64,000 nt of DNA from Dactylosporangium fulvum (GTDB lineage: Bacteria > Actinomycetota > Actinomycetes > Mycobacteriales > Micromonosporaceae). This document shows, one piece after another, positions 46,036 to 54,685 of the stretch (within the stretch, counting starts at the first letter, position 1; each line of letters begins with the position of its first letter). The stretch is from NCBI RefSeq assembly GCF_025137375.1, contig NZ_CP073720.1, forward strand, positions 248,001-312,000, written 5' to 3'. The notes under the pieces were generated by a model. That model was given only the letters and a program-made list of their open reading frames with translations, ran no database searches and had not been told where the DNA came from. A program made the translations under genes and the position numbers.

Positions 46036-47442
46036 TCAGTCGTCGTCGGACTCGCTGGTGGCCTTCGCCGCGTAGTGCAGCGCCGTCCGCACGTCGCCCA
46101 CCTCCAGGATCCGCATGCCCGGCGGGGTGACGCCCGTCGCGGCCGGGCCGCAGCCTGGCGGAACGAGCGCGAAGCGGAAGCCCAGCCGGGCGGCCTCGGC
46201 CAGCCGCCGGGGGACGGCGCCGACGCGGCGGACCTCGCCGGTCAGCCCGACCTCGCCGATCGCGACCAGGTCGGGCGGCATCGGCAGCTCGTGGGCGGCC
46301 GAGGCGGCGGCCAGGGCCAGGGCCAGGTCGGCGGCGGGCTCGGTGACCCGCAGTCCGCCGACCGTCGCCGCATAGACCTCCCGGTCGTGCAGTTGGATGC
46401 CGGCGCGTCGCTGGAGGACGGCCAGGACCATGGCGAGGCGGGCCGAGTCGAGGCCGCTGACCGTGCGGCGCGGTGAGCCGGGCATCTGGGCGCCGATGAG
46501 GGACTGGACCTCGGTGACCAGCGCGCGGCGGCCCTCCATGGCGACCGAGACGCAGGTGCCGGAGACCGCGTCCGCATACCGCGTCAGGAACAACCCGCTC
46601 GGGTCGGGCAGGCTCGTGATGCCGCCCTCGTGCATCTCGAAGCAGCCGACCTCGTCGGCGGCGCCGAACCGGTTCTTCAGGCCGCGGACCATGCGCAGCG
46701 AGGAGTGCTTGTCGCCCTCGAAGTTGAGCACCACGTCGACGAGGTGCTCGAGGACGCGGGGACCCGCGACGTTGCCGTCCTTGGTGACGTGGCCCACGAG
46801 CACCGTGGCCAGGCCGCGCTCCTTGGCGATCGCGACCAGGGCGGCGGTCACGGCGCGGACCTGGGTGACGCCGCCCGCCACGCCGTCGGTGCCGGGGGCG
46901 GAGATGGTCTGGACCGAGTCGAGGATCAGCAGGCCGGGCTTGACGGCGTCGAGGTGGCCGAGCACCGCGGAGAGGTCGGTCTCGGCGGCGAGATAGAGCC
47001 GGTCGTGCAGGGCACCGATCCGCTCGGCCCGCAGCCGGACCTGGCTCACCGACTCCTCGCCGCTGATCACCAGCGAGTGGCTCTCACCCTGCAGGGCCCA
47101 CTGCTGGGCCACGTCGAGCAGGAGGGTGGACTTGCCGACACCGGGCTCGCCGGCGAGCAGGACGACACCACCGGGGACGATGCCGCCGCCGAGCACCCGG
47201 TCGAACTCGCCGACGCCGGTCGGGCGGGCCTTGGCCGGGGCGGCGCTGATCTGGGCGATCGGGCGGGCCGGCTCGAGCGGGGCGCGGGACGGGACGGCGC
47301 GGAGCGCGGCAGGGCCGGTCGGGCCGCCGACGGCCTCGATGACCGAGCCCCACTCACCGCACTCCGGGCACCGGCCCATCCATTTCGGCGGCCGATGCCC
47401 GCAGACGTCGCACTGGTAGGTCGTGCCCTTGCTCTTCGTCAC
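46036..47442 (-). CDS. radA: DNA repair protein RadA (Sms)
   Basis: A 468-residue RecA-like branch-migration helicase. The N-terminal zinc finger is CDVCGHRPPKWMGRCPEC, Walker A is GEPGVGKST, the RadA-specific motif is LKNRFGAADEVG, and the C-terminal third is a Lon-like domain (AADLALALAAASAAHELPMP). All are intact. ATG/GTG start at 47442. In Bacillus, RadA binds DisA and limits its cyclase activity; the two genes here are separated by one opposite-strand gene. Confidence 0.97.
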   Translation of the reverse strand: MTKSKGTTYQCDVCGHRPPKWMGRCPECGEWGSVIEAVGGPTGPAALRAVPSRAPLEPARPIAQISAAPAKARPTGVGEFDRVLGGGIVPGGVVLLAGEPGVGKSTLLLDVAQQWALQGESHSLVISGEESVSQVRLRAERIGALHDRLYLAAETDLSAVLGHLDAVKPGLLILDSVQTISAPGTDGVAGGVTQVRAVTAALVAIAKERGLATVLVGHVTKDGNVAGPRVLEHLVDVVLNFEGDKHSSLRMVRGLKNRFGAADEVGCFEMHEGGITSLPDPSGLFLTRYADAVSGTCVSVAMEGRRALVTEVQSLIGAQMPGSPRRTVSGLDSARLAMVLAVLQRRAGIQLHDREVYAATVGGLRVTEPAADLALALAAASAAHELPMPPDLVAIGEVGLTGEVRRVGAVPRRLAEAARLGFRFALVPPGCGPAATGVTPPGMRILEVGDVRTALHYAAKATSESDDD

Positions 47443-47478
47443 ACCCGAAAGCTAGCCGACGGGTATGACAGAAACCGC

Positions 47479-48183
47479 CTAGTGCCCTTCCCCGCCGCCC
47501 GGCACGACCGCGCTCGGCTTCGGCAGCGGGGTCAGCGGGGTCGTCATCGGCAGCTCCGCCAGCTTGAGGGTGGTCGTCGTGCCGTCGGCGTAGGTGAACG
47601 TGAACGTGACGTCGGGCAGGTTCCCGCCGGCCTTCAGCGGCTCGCCGGTGAGCGGCGAGACGGCCAGGTAGGTGCCCGCGTCATGGGTCAGCGTGACCAT
47701 GCCGGCGACGGGGATGTTGATGCTGATCTGCGAGGTGCCGGGCGACGTCGGTGACGGAGCCGCGGCCGGCTTCGAGTGGGACGCCGATCCGGAGGGCTGC
47801 CGCGAACCGGACGGCGACGCCGAGGACTCGTCCGCCGTCGGCGCGGCCGCGGCCGCGGTCGAGGACTTGCCGACCAGCACGACCGTGCCGGCGGGTGTGG
47901 TCACGCCGGTGAGCTTCACGGCCTGCTTGCTGTTGTTGAACAGCCGCACGCTGAGCGGCACCGTCGAGCCGGCCTTGAACTCGTCGGCGTACACCACGGC
48001 GGCATCGCGCAGTGCGAGGTGTCCGTCGGCGCTGTCGGCGTTGACGCCGGGAATGGCGGGCACCTGGGTGTCGGTTCCGGTGATCTGTCCGGCACCGCAC
48101 CCGGAAAGCAGGCCGACGCTCAGCGCGGCGGAAGCCAGGAGCGCGGCGCCGAGCACCGTGCGGCGGCGAAACGAACGCGTCAC
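47479..48183 (-). CDS. lpqE: LpqE-like lipoprotein
   Basis: A 234-residue lipoprotein. The signal peptide VLGAALLASAALSVGLLSGC ends in lipobox LSGC. The mature part has an Ig-like beta sandwich (STVPLSVRLFNNSKQAVKL) broken by a Ser/Ala/Pro linker, and a C-terminal strand-rich part (VTFTFTYADGTTTTLKL). Its location beside radA matches lpqE (Rv3584). GTG 48183 is chosen because GGAGG lies 8 bases upstream; ATG 48198 and 48210 are weaker. Function unknown; copper-related layouts are similar, but no metal motif is seen. Confidence 0.85.
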   Translation of the reverse strand: MTRSFRRRTVLGAALLASAALSVGLLSGCGAGQITGTDTQVPAIPGVNADSADGHLALRDAAVVYADEFKAGSTVPLSVRLFNNSKQAVKLTGVTTPAGTVVLVGKSSTAAAAAPTADESSASPSGSRQPSGSASHSKPAAAPSPTSPGTSQISINIPVAGMVTLTHDAGTYLAVSPLTGEPLKAGGNLPDVTFTFTYADGTTTTLKLAELPMTTPLTPLPKPSAVVPGGGEGH

Positions 48184-48302
48184 CTTGGGGTCCTCCATCT
48201 GGTGTCCCATCTACGGGTGGCCGCACTACAGCCTAGATGCCCTTGATCTGCTGATTACGCGCACCCTGAACAAAGTGACCTCGGTCCAGGTGCGGTCGAG
48301 GT

Positions 48303-49124
48303 CTAGTCCAGATTCAGGCCGCTGACCAGTAGGAAGGCCACATCGATCAACGCCACCGCGATGACGGACAGGAAGGGGATGCGGGATGCCGGATCGCGGC
48401 GCATCGAGTACCACCCGAACGACAACGCGGCCAGGGCGAGCGCGAGGGCCGGCCAGAACAGTGCCGGGGGCGGGCCGGGCGGGCCGAAGGCGAGGGTGGC
48501 GGTGGCGGCGAGCAACAGGACCGCGGCGGCGGCCAGCGACCCCCGCCGGCCGAGCAGGTGGGGCAGGCCCTGGACGCCGGTACTGACGTCGTCGTCGAGG
48601 TCGGGCAGCGTGTTGACGAAGTGCGCACCGGCCCCGAGCAGCCCGCCGGCGGCCAGCAGCCACAGCGGCGGGGTCTTGCCCGCGCCGAGGGCCACGAACG
48701 CGGGCAGGCAGGCGAACGACACGGCGTAGGGCAGCACCGAGACCTGGGTCGACTTGAGCGGCCAGTCGTAGAGCAGCGCGGAGACGAGAGCGAGCGTGGC
48801 GACGAGCCCCGCCGCCCAGCCGGACAGGAACCCGAGCGGCACGGTCGCCACCGCGGCCGCCACGCCGAGGGTCGCCACCAGCCGCCGTGACACCGTCCCG
48901 GCCGCGACCGGCTTGTCCGTGCGCCCGACGGCCGCGTCGCGGGGCGCGTCGATCGCGTCGTTGACCCAACCGATCGACAGCTGGCTCGCCAGTACCGTCG
49001 CCGCGGCCCCGACCACGCCCGGCCAGGGCCGATCGAGGCCGATCGACAGCATGGCCGCGATCGCGGTGACACCGATGGCCGGCTCTGGGTGGCTGGCGCG
49101 CAGGAGCGGGATCGCAACCGACAT
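48303..49124 (-). CDS. UbiA-family prenyltransferase
   Basis: A 273-residue membrane aromatic prenyltransferase with about 8-9 helices. The two Asp-rich motifs that bind Mg-diphosphate are present: NDAIDAPRDAAVGRTDKP (NDxxDxxxD) and LPDLDDDVSTG. ATG 49124 starts the protein; the frame is open to 49733 only as an antisense shadow. It is divergent from a methyltransferase (45 bases between) and the type III PKS behind it. The trio recalls the agq cluster of Actinoplanes missouriensis, in which AgqB-type UbiA prenylates a phenolic lipid. Confidence 0.9.
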   Translation of the reverse strand: MSVAIPLLRASHPEPAIGVTAIAAMLSIGLDRPWPGVVGAAATVLASQLSIGWVNDAIDAPRDAAVGRTDKPVAAGTVSRRLVATLGVAAAVATVPLGFLSGWAAGLVATLALVSALLYDWPLKSTQVSVLPYAVSFACLPAFVALGAGKTPPLWLLAAGGLLGAGAHFVNTLPDLDDDVSTGVQGLPHLLGRRGSLAAAAVLLLAATATLAFGPPGPPPALFWPALALALAALSFGWYSMRRDPASRIPFLSVIAVALIDVAFLLVSGLNLD

Positions 49125-49169
49125 TCGGCAAGTGTGGCCGCCGGAGGGGTTCCGTGTCAGGCTCGTTCC

Positions 49170-49880
49170 ATGCCAGCGGTGCGGCGAGCTCGCAACGACC
49201 CGGGTCAGTACGACGACCTGGCCGGCGAATGGTGGCGCCCCGGCAGCCCGCTGTCGATGTTGTACTGGCTGGCGCGCGCCCGGGCTCACCTGATTCCACC
49301 CGCCGAGCGCGAGGGCGCGGTCCTCGTCGACCTCGGCTGCGGCGGCGGCCTGCTCGCCCCGCACGTCGCCGGCAAGGGCTACCGGCACATCGGCGTCGAC
49401 CTCATCGTCTCCGGGCTTGAGCAGGCCGAGCAGCACGGCGTGGTGCCGGTGCTGGCCGACGCCGCCCGGCTGCCGTTCGCCGACGGCTTCGCCGACGTGG
49501 TGAGCGCGGGTGAACTGTTGGAGCACGTGCCGGACGTGCCCCGGGTGATCGCCGAGGCCTGTCGCATCCTGCGCCCGGGTGGCTGGCTGGTCCTCGACAC
49601 GATCAACGACACGCTCCTGGCGCGGCTCGTCGCCGTGCGCCTCGCCGAGGCGGTAATCCCGGCCGTCCGTGGTATCCACGACCCGAAGCTTTTTGTCGAC
49701 CCGCGGCGGTTGCAGGCAGAGTGCGCCCGCCACGGGGTACCCCTCGACGTCCGGGGGGTCCGCCCCGCTCTGCCTGCGCTCGTCCGCTGGCTGGTGACCC
49801 GCCGCAACGCTGTGCCGATCGTGCCGACGTTCTCGACCGTGATCCTCTACCAGGGGCGCGGCAGGAAGGGGAATCAGTGA
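49170..49880 (+). CDS. UbiG-like SAM methyltransferase of the phenolic-lipid trio
   Basis: A 236-residue class I methyltransferase. Motif I is VLVDLGCGGGLLAPHV, motif II IGVDLIVSGLEQAEQ, then ADVVSAGELLEHVPD and CRILRPGGWLVLDTIN, as in UbiG-type O-methyltransferases. ATG 49170 is chosen; the frame is open from 49089. Its end overlaps the GTG of the type III PKS by 4 bases, so both are co-translated. It probably methylates a hydroxyl of the PKS-derived aromatic ring. Confidence 0.9.
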   Translation: MPAVRRARNDPGQYDDLAGEWWRPGSPLSMLYWLARARAHLIPPAEREGAVLVDLGCGGGLLAPHVAGKGYRHIGVDLIVSGLEQAEQHGVVPVLADAARLPFADGFADVVSAGELLEHVPDVPRVIAEACRILRPGGWLVLDTINDTLLARLVAVRLAEAVIPAVRGIHDPKLFVDPRRLQAECARHGVPLDVRGVRPALPALVRWLVTRRNAVPIVPTFSTVILYQGRGRKGNQ

Positions 49881-50917
49881 CGGGTGCCGCCATCGCGGGG
49901 ATGGGTGTGACGTTCCCCGGGGAGATGCGCCAGGACGAGGTGTGGGCAGGCTTCTTCGCGCGGCACTACAACGGCTCCCGCCGGGGGCTGGCCAAGCGGA
50001 TCTTCGCCAATTCCGGGGTGGTCAGCCGCCACGGGGCGGTGAACCCGCTGGTCGAGGATGCGTCCAGCTGGTCGACGGCGCGCCGGATGGATCGGTACCT
50101 CACCGAGGCGCTCCCGCTGGGCAAGGACGCCGTCGGCAGCGCCCTGGACGCCGCGGGGCTGCGCCCGGACGAGATCGGGCTGTTCGTCGTGTGCTCGTGC
50201 ACCGGATACGCGACGCCGGGCCTGGACATCCTGCTGGCGCGGGACCTGGGCATGGCCGCCGACACGCAGCGGCTGTTCGTCGGGCACATGGGCTGCTACG
50301 CGGCGCTGCCGGGGCTGGGTGCGGCGTCGGACTACGTCGCCTCCCGGGGCCGGCCGGCGGTGCTGTTGTGCCTGGAGTTGACCAGTCTGCACGTACAGCC
50401 GCCGAGTGACGATCCGCAGCAGATCGTGGCGCACGCGTTGTTCTCGGATGCCGCGGCCGCGCTCGTGCTGGTCCCGGACGCAACGGGCGTGCAGGTGGCG
50501 GACATCGCGGCCGTGACCGACACGGCGACGGCCGACCACATGACCTGGGACGTGACCGATCTGGGCTTCCGGATGGGGCTGTCGCCGAAGGTGCCGGACG
50601 TGTTGTCGATCTACGTCGGCGACCTGGTCGGCGGGCTGCTGGCCCGGCACGGGTTGACGTTGTCCGATGTGGACGGGTGGGCGGTGCACCCCGGCGGTCC
50701 GCGCATTCTCGACGTGGTGCGGGACCGGTTGGAGCTGCCGGAGGCGGCGCTGGCCGAGTCGCGCGGGACGCTCGCGGCGCACGGGAACTGTTCGTCGCCG
50801 ACGGTGCTGCTGATCCTGGACGCGCTGCGCCGCCGGGCCGGGGGGCAGCCTCGGACGACGGTGATGCTGGCGTTCGGCCCTGGCTTGACGTTGTACGGCG
50901 TGTTGCTGCGCGGCTGA
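49877..50917 (+). CDS. Type III polyketide synthase
   Basis: A 346-residue chalcone-synthase-like enzyme. The catalytic triad is visible: Cys140 in GHMGCYAALPGL, His271 in WAVHPGGPRILD and Asn304 in HGNCSSPTVLLIL. It would make alkylresorcinols, alkylpyrones or related rings from acyl-CoA starters and malonyl-CoA. GTG 49877 overlaps the methyltransferase stop. With the UbiA gene it forms a compact cluster similar to agq. A flavin hydroxylase, present in agq and srs systems, is not in the window. Confidence 0.95.
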   Translation: MTGAAIAGMGVTFPGEMRQDEVWAGFFARHYNGSRRGLAKRIFANSGVVSRHGAVNPLVEDASSWSTARRMDRYLTEALPLGKDAVGSALDAAGLRPDEIGLFVVCSCTGYATPGLDILLARDLGMAADTQRLFVGHMGCYAALPGLGAASDYVASRGRPAVLLCLELTSLHVQPPSDDPQQIVAHALFSDAAAALVLVPDATGVQVADIAAVTDTATADHMTWDVTDLGFRMGLSPKVPDVLSIYVGDLVGGLLARHGLTLSDVDGWAVHPGGPRILDVVRDRLELPEAALAESRGTLAAHGNCSSPTVLLILDALRRRAGGQPRTTVMLAFGPGLTLYGVLLRG

Positions 50918-50922
50918 TGATC

Positions 50923-51720
50923 TCAGTGCAGTTTGGCCAGGTCGTTGACGAAGTCGTCTGCCGACGTCACGGCCTTGGCCGCGCGGATCACGGTGCCGTC
51001 GGGGGCGACCAGCACGGCGGCGGTGGTCCGGTCGGTGGCGAGGACCGGCACCGCGGCCCGCACCGAGTTGTTGGGGTCGGCGGCCGCCTTGACCTGCACC
51101 GCCTCGTTGAGCCCGCCCGGCAGGGTGGGCACCCGGGTGGCCACGACGAGCACGGTCGTGCCCTTCGCCGGTGGTGATGCCGATGCCGATGTCGATGCCG
51201 GGGTTGCGCCGGCCGCCACGGCGTTGACGGTGCTCGTGATCAGGTGCTCGCAGCTGCACCCCTCGACCAGGAGGACCACGGCCGGGGAGACGTCCTTGAC
51301 CGGCAGGGCGGCGCCGTTCGCGTCGAACAGGCTCAGCCTCGCCAGGGACACTGTGGGCGCGATCGTCGTCGGGGCGGCGTGCGGGGTGATGGGGCGGGGT
51401 GCTTTGCCCGGCCACGCGACGGCGAACAGGCTGACAAGTGTCGCGATGACCGCGATCGACATGATGAGCAGCGGCACGGCCAGGCCGGGTGCATCGTCGG
51501 TCGTGCGGCGGACGGGCTCCGGCTTGAGGTGCAGGCGGCGTCGCCAGCGGCGGCGCACGGCGGCGCGGCGGAATTGCTTGCGGATCTGCGTGCCCTCGTC
51601 ATCAAGAGCACCCGGATCGTCGGGAATGATGACCGTGCCCCACTCCGGGGGGAGGTCAGGCAGGCCACCGCCCTCTTGCGGCCGATCGCCACCGCCGTTG
51701 TCACCGCGCAGCGTGCCCAT
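50923..51720 (-). CDS. Single-pass membrane protein with extracytoplasmic domain, unknown
   Basis: A 265-residue protein: acidic/basic cytoplasmic part to about 72 (RKQFRRAAVRRRWRRRLHLK), one helix (LAVPLLIMSIAVIATLVSLF) and an outer domain of about 165 residues. That domain has VSPAVVLLVEGCSCEHLI with a CSC pair and VLVAPDGTVIRAAKAV, which recalls thioredoxin-like folds but without a CxxC. A Ser/Ala insertion (ATPASTSASASPPAKGT) is low complexity. It converges on the PKS gene with 5 bases between stops. Not recognised as part of the cluster. Confidence 0.78.
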   Translation of the reverse strand: MGTLRGDNGGGDRPQEGGGLPDLPPEWGTVIIPDDPGALDDEGTQIRKQFRRAAVRRRWRRRLHLKPEPVRRTTDDAPGLAVPLLIMSIAVIATLVSLFAVAWPGKAPRPITPHAAPTTIAPTVSLARLSLFDANGAALPVKDVSPAVVLLVEGCSCEHLITSTVNAVAAGATPASTSASASPPAKGTTVLVVATRVPTLPGGLNEAVQVKAAADPNNSVRAAVPVLATDRTTAAVLVAPDGTVIRAAKAVTSADDFVNDLAKLH

Positions 51721-51994
51721 CGCTGTTCTCCTCGCACCTGCCTCAACTTTCCCTCACGCAGCGCTTGTGCGCCAGAGGGGTGCTCCATCGAGATGTGTGC
51801 GTATTCTTCCACGCTCCGCCGCTGGTCGCGTCACTCAGAGTGGCGATCTGGCGGGCTGTGTGGGGCGGAGTGGCCCACTTGCGGTAATCAATCAGAAATG
51901 TCCGACTGGCTGGTCATTTGTGCGTGCTACGGGTTGTTGATCCGTTACACAGCAGGTTCCGCGATTCCTGTCAAGCGGGAGAAAGGGGACTCAC
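51721..51994. other. Upstream region of the carD leader
   Basis: About 270 bases with no gene, between a divergent membrane protein and the small leader ORF. TACACA at 51946-51951 could be a -10, but I cannot pair it with a good -35. Confidence 0.4.
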
Positions 51995-52048
51995 ATGTGT
52001 TCTGACCTGCGCGAATGCTGCTCTCCGAGGTGGGACGACAGCGCGTGA
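51995..52048 (+). CDS. 17-residue cysteine-rich leader peptide ORF before carD
   Basis: The ORF reads MCSDLRECCSPRWDDSA then TGA (52046-52048). It has a strong ribosome site, GAAAGGGG, 6-13 bases upstream of the ATG. Cysteines are at positions 2, 8 and 9. Short uORFs with tandem cysteines are known in mycobacteria as cysteine-responsive attenuators. It ends 39 bases before carD. That it is translated is inference from the ribosome site and composition. Confidence 0.5.
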   Translation: MCSDLRECCSPRWDDSA

Positions 52049-52087
52049 CCGTGTTACCCTAGACACAGCGAAAGGGGTTTCGAACCT

Positions 52088-52573
52088 ATGGTTTTCAGTG
52101 TCGGCGAGACCGTTGTCTACCCCCACCACGGGGCCGCACTCATCGAGGCAATCGAGACTCGGGTCGTCAGGGGCGAGGAGAAGCAGTATCTCGTCCTCAG
52201 GGTCGCTCAGGGTGACCTGACGGTGCGGGTGCCCGCCGAAAACGCCGAGATCGTCGGCGTGCGCGAAGTGGTTGGCGAGGAAGGCCTCACGAAGGTCTTC
52301 GACGTCCTCCGCGCTCCGCACACCGAGGAGCCGACCAACTGGTCGCGGCGTTACAAGGCGAATCTGGAGAAGCTGGCCTCCGGCAATCCGCTCAAGGTCG
52401 CTGAGGTCGTGCGTGACCTGTGGCGTCGCGACCGGGAACGCGGACTGTCGGCCGGCGAGAAGCGCATGCTCGCTAAGGCGCGGGACATTCTGGTCGGCGA
52501 GGTGGCGCTCGCCGAGAAGAGCACCAAGGACGAAGCGGAGACGCTGCTCGACAAGGTGTTGACCGAGGCCTGA
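52088..52573 (+). CDS. carD: CarD RNA polymerase-binding transcription factor
   Basis: A 161-residue essential actinobacterial factor that stabilises open promoter complexes. The RNAP-interaction domain is residues 1-60 ([20 protein letters not shown]), and the helical DNA-binding domain follows with [13 protein letters not shown], whose Trp85 is the known wedge at the upstream edge of the bubble. ATG 52088 has AAAGGGG upstream. ispD follows after 39 bases, as in most actinobacteria. Expression may be affected by the leader ORF. Confidence 0.97.
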   Translation: MVFSVGETVVYPHHGAALIEAIETRVVRGEEKQYLVLRVAQGDLTVRVPAENAEIVGVREVVGEEGLTKVFDVLRAPHTEEPTNWSRRYKANLEKLASGNPLKVAEVVRDLWRRDRERGLSAGEKRMLAKARDILVGEVALAEKSTKDEAETLLDKVLTEA

Positions 52574-52612
52574 CATTCCAGCCTGGCTATCACTTCGACC
52601 GAGGACCGCGAC

Positions 52613-53296
52613 GTGACGGCGCACTTGAACGTGCGTGGTGACGTCGCGGTCCTCGTGCCTGCGGCCGGAATGGGGATCCGACTCGGGCCCGGCGGCCCCA
52701 AGGCACTTCGACTCCTGCGCGGCGATCCGCTGCTTGTTCACGCTGTGCGACGGGTGGCGGCCGCTCCCAGTGTCGGCTGCATCGTCGTGGCCGCTCCCGC
52801 AGACTCCGTCGACTTCGTGGCATCGCTGCTCGCGCCGATCGCCGACGTGACGGTCGTCGCGGGCGGCGCCACCCGGCAGGCTTCCGTGTCGGCGGCCCTG
52901 GCTGCTGTGCCGGCGGCGTTCGACATCGTGCTCGTCCACGACGCGGCGCGCGCGCTGACCCCACCGGAGCTGGTGGAGACGGTGGCATCGGCTGTTCGAG
53001 GGGGGCACGGCGCCGTGATACCCGTTCTGCCAGTGGTCGACACCATCAAACAGGTAGACATTTCGGGCGTCGTGCTCACGACCGTCGACCGTTCAGCGCT
53101 GCGTGCCGTGCAGACTCCGCAGGGTTTCCGCCGCGACGTCCTGGTGAAGGCCCACGAGGCGGCCATCGACGACCACACCGACGACGCCGGCATGGCCGAG
53201 AAACTCGGCGTCGAGGTCCACACCGTGCCCGGCTCGGAGGCCGCGCTGAAGATCACCCGCCCGTTCGACCTGGCGGTGGCGGAGCTGCTGCTGTAG
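52613..53296 (+). CDS. ispD: 2-C-methyl-D-erythritol 4-phosphate cytidylyltransferase
   Basis: A 227-residue MEP-pathway enzyme that makes CDP-ME. The nucleotide loop is VLVPAAGMGIRLGPGGPKAL (Gly-rich with the catalytic Arg and Lys), VLVHDAARALTPPELV binds metal/CTP, and LRAVQTPQGFRRDVL and HTDDAGMAEKLG complete the site. GTG 52613 is the start. ispF normally follows directly; here it is 3.4 kb away after an accessory insert. Confidence 0.96.
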   Translation: MTAHLNVRGDVAVLVPAAGMGIRLGPGGPKALRLLRGDPLLVHAVRRVAAAPSVGCIVVAAPADSVDFVASLLAPIADVTVVAGGATRQASVSAALAAVPAAFDIVLVHDAARALTPPELVETVASAVRGGHGAVIPVLPVVDTIKQVDISGVVLTTVDRSALRAVQTPQGFRRDVLVKAHEAAIDDHTDDAGMAEKLGVEVHTVPGSEAALKITRPFDLAVAELLL

Positions 53297-53778
53297 CTCG
53301 CTGATGGTCCAGGGAAACTTCGTGCCGCCCGGACAACCGGAAGCTTCCCCGGATCATGGAGCTGGTTGGGTTCGGGCTCAGCGGGTGCCAGGACCAACTT
53401 GACCTTGGTCGTTTTCCGTGGTTCCGGCCACAGAACGTCACCAAGGTCAACTTGCCCAGGAGCGCCGCCCGCGTCCGCATGGGCCACTCGCGCGCCGTTC
53501 TGGTCGACCCCGCGCTGGACGAGGTCGACTTTGGCGGCGAACAGCCCGCGGCCGCGTAGCAGGGCACGGTAACGCAGCAGAGGGTGGTTCAGCGCCTCCC
53601 CCATGCAGGGCGACACCGGAGGGCCGAGAATCCTCCATCGCTCACGCAGCACGCGTATCCCACGCAAATGTCCGCGGCCGGGCGCTCGTCCGGGATCGGC
53701 GCCGGCTCGATGCTGGCGGCAGCGCGGCTGGACCATCCCGGCGCGCGATGCCGGCGGGGCGTCGGCGATGCTGTGGGC
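53297..53778. other. 482-base non-coding region at the left end of the accessory insert
   Basis: No convincing gene up to the AraC start. It has an imperfect dyad near 53311-53350 (GGGAAACTTC with GAAGCTTCCC), palindrome copy B at 53399-53450, and later a GTCGACTTTGG sequence. Open frames here lack ribosome sites and family matches. The AraC frame is open from 53584, so part of 53584-53778 might be its N-terminus. Confidence 0.5.
53399..53450. repeat. Palindromic repeat copy B (GACCTTGG family)
   Basis: TTGACCTTGGT at 53399-53409 and its exact reverse complement at 53440-53450 bound a 52-base element with an inner GTGG/CCAC dyad. It aligns over its whole length with the reverse complement of copy C (55705-55756). 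Confidence 0.85.
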
Positions 53779-54618
53779 GTGGAGTACGTGTCCAGAGTGC
53801 CGCGACCGCCGCTGGACGGGCTGATCGACGACCTTTACTACCTGGAGGGTGCGCCGCCGTACGCCCGGCTGATGCTGCCGCCGTCGCCGGCGGCGCTGCT
53901 CATCGTCAACCTCGGTTCGCCGTTCCGTATCCGCGCCGGCACCGACATCGAGACGGCCGAGTACGCCGACGGCTGCGTGGTCACCACGCCCACCCGCGCG
54001 TTGGAGTTCGGCTACCCACTCCGGACCCGGTCCGTCGGCGTGCACTTCAAGCCGTGGGGGCTGGCACCGTTCCTACCGATGCCCGCGGCCGAGCTGTGTG
54101 ACCGGCCGGTGACGGTAGAGCAGGTGTGGGGCCGACCCGCCATTGCTGAGCTACGAGACCGGCTGGCCACGGCGGACGGACCGCACGAGATGCTGATGCT
54201 GCTCGAGGAGGAGCTACTGCGACGGCTGCGCGAGACCGTCGGCCTGAGGCTGGTCCGCCACACGAGCAGCGTCATCGCGGCGACCAGCGGGGCGGTGGCC
54301 ATCGACGAACTGAGAGTTTCAGCCGGTGTCAGCAGCACTCATCTGGCACAGCGGTTCAAGGAGCTCATCGGCGTCACGCCGAAGCGGCTGGCCCGCAACT
54401 ACCGCTTCACCGCCACCGTGTTCTCGATCAACCCCGCCGAACCGATCGACTGGGCCGACCTCGCCAGTAGCGCAGGCTACTTCGACCAGGCCCACTTCGG
54501 CCACGAGTTCCGGGAGTTCACCGGGCTCACGCCGACCCGGTACGTCGAAGTCCGGCGGCGGTTCCTGCACGAACATCCCGGCCACGTGCTGGACAGCTGG
54601 CCGCTGCCGGCCGATTGA
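53779..54618 (+). CDS. AraC-family transcriptional regulator
   Basis: A regulator of about 279 residues. The N-terminal half is a cupin-like sensor (LMLPPSPAALLIVNLGSPF, VGVHFKPWGLAPFL). The C-terminal AraC domain has both helix-turn-helices: IDELRVSAGVSSTHLAQRFK and SAGYFDQAHFGHEFREFTGL. GTG 53779 is set where homology begins; GTG/ATG at 53584, 53668 and 53710 are in frame, and none has a good ribosome site. It is followed by a RibD-like gene, its likely target; the pair is a common mobile module. Confidence 0.85.
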   Translation: MEYVSRVPRPPLDGLIDDLYYLEGAPPYARLMLPPSPAALLIVNLGSPFRIRAGTDIETAEYADGCVVTTPTRALEFGYPLRTRSVGVHFKPWGLAPFLPMPAAELCDRPVTVEQVWGRPAIAELRDRLATADGPHEMLMLLEEELLRRLRETVGLRLVRHTSSVIAATSGAVAIDELRVSAGVSSTHLAQRFKELIGVTPKRLARNYRFTATVFSINPAEPIDWADLASSAGYFDQAHFGHEFREFTGLTPTRYVEVRRRFLHEHPGHVLDSWPLPAD

Positions 54619-54685
54619 TTTCTTACAAGAGCGACAGCTCACGACACGCTAATTTTGGGGGCACCCCAAGGCAGAGGAGAGCCCC

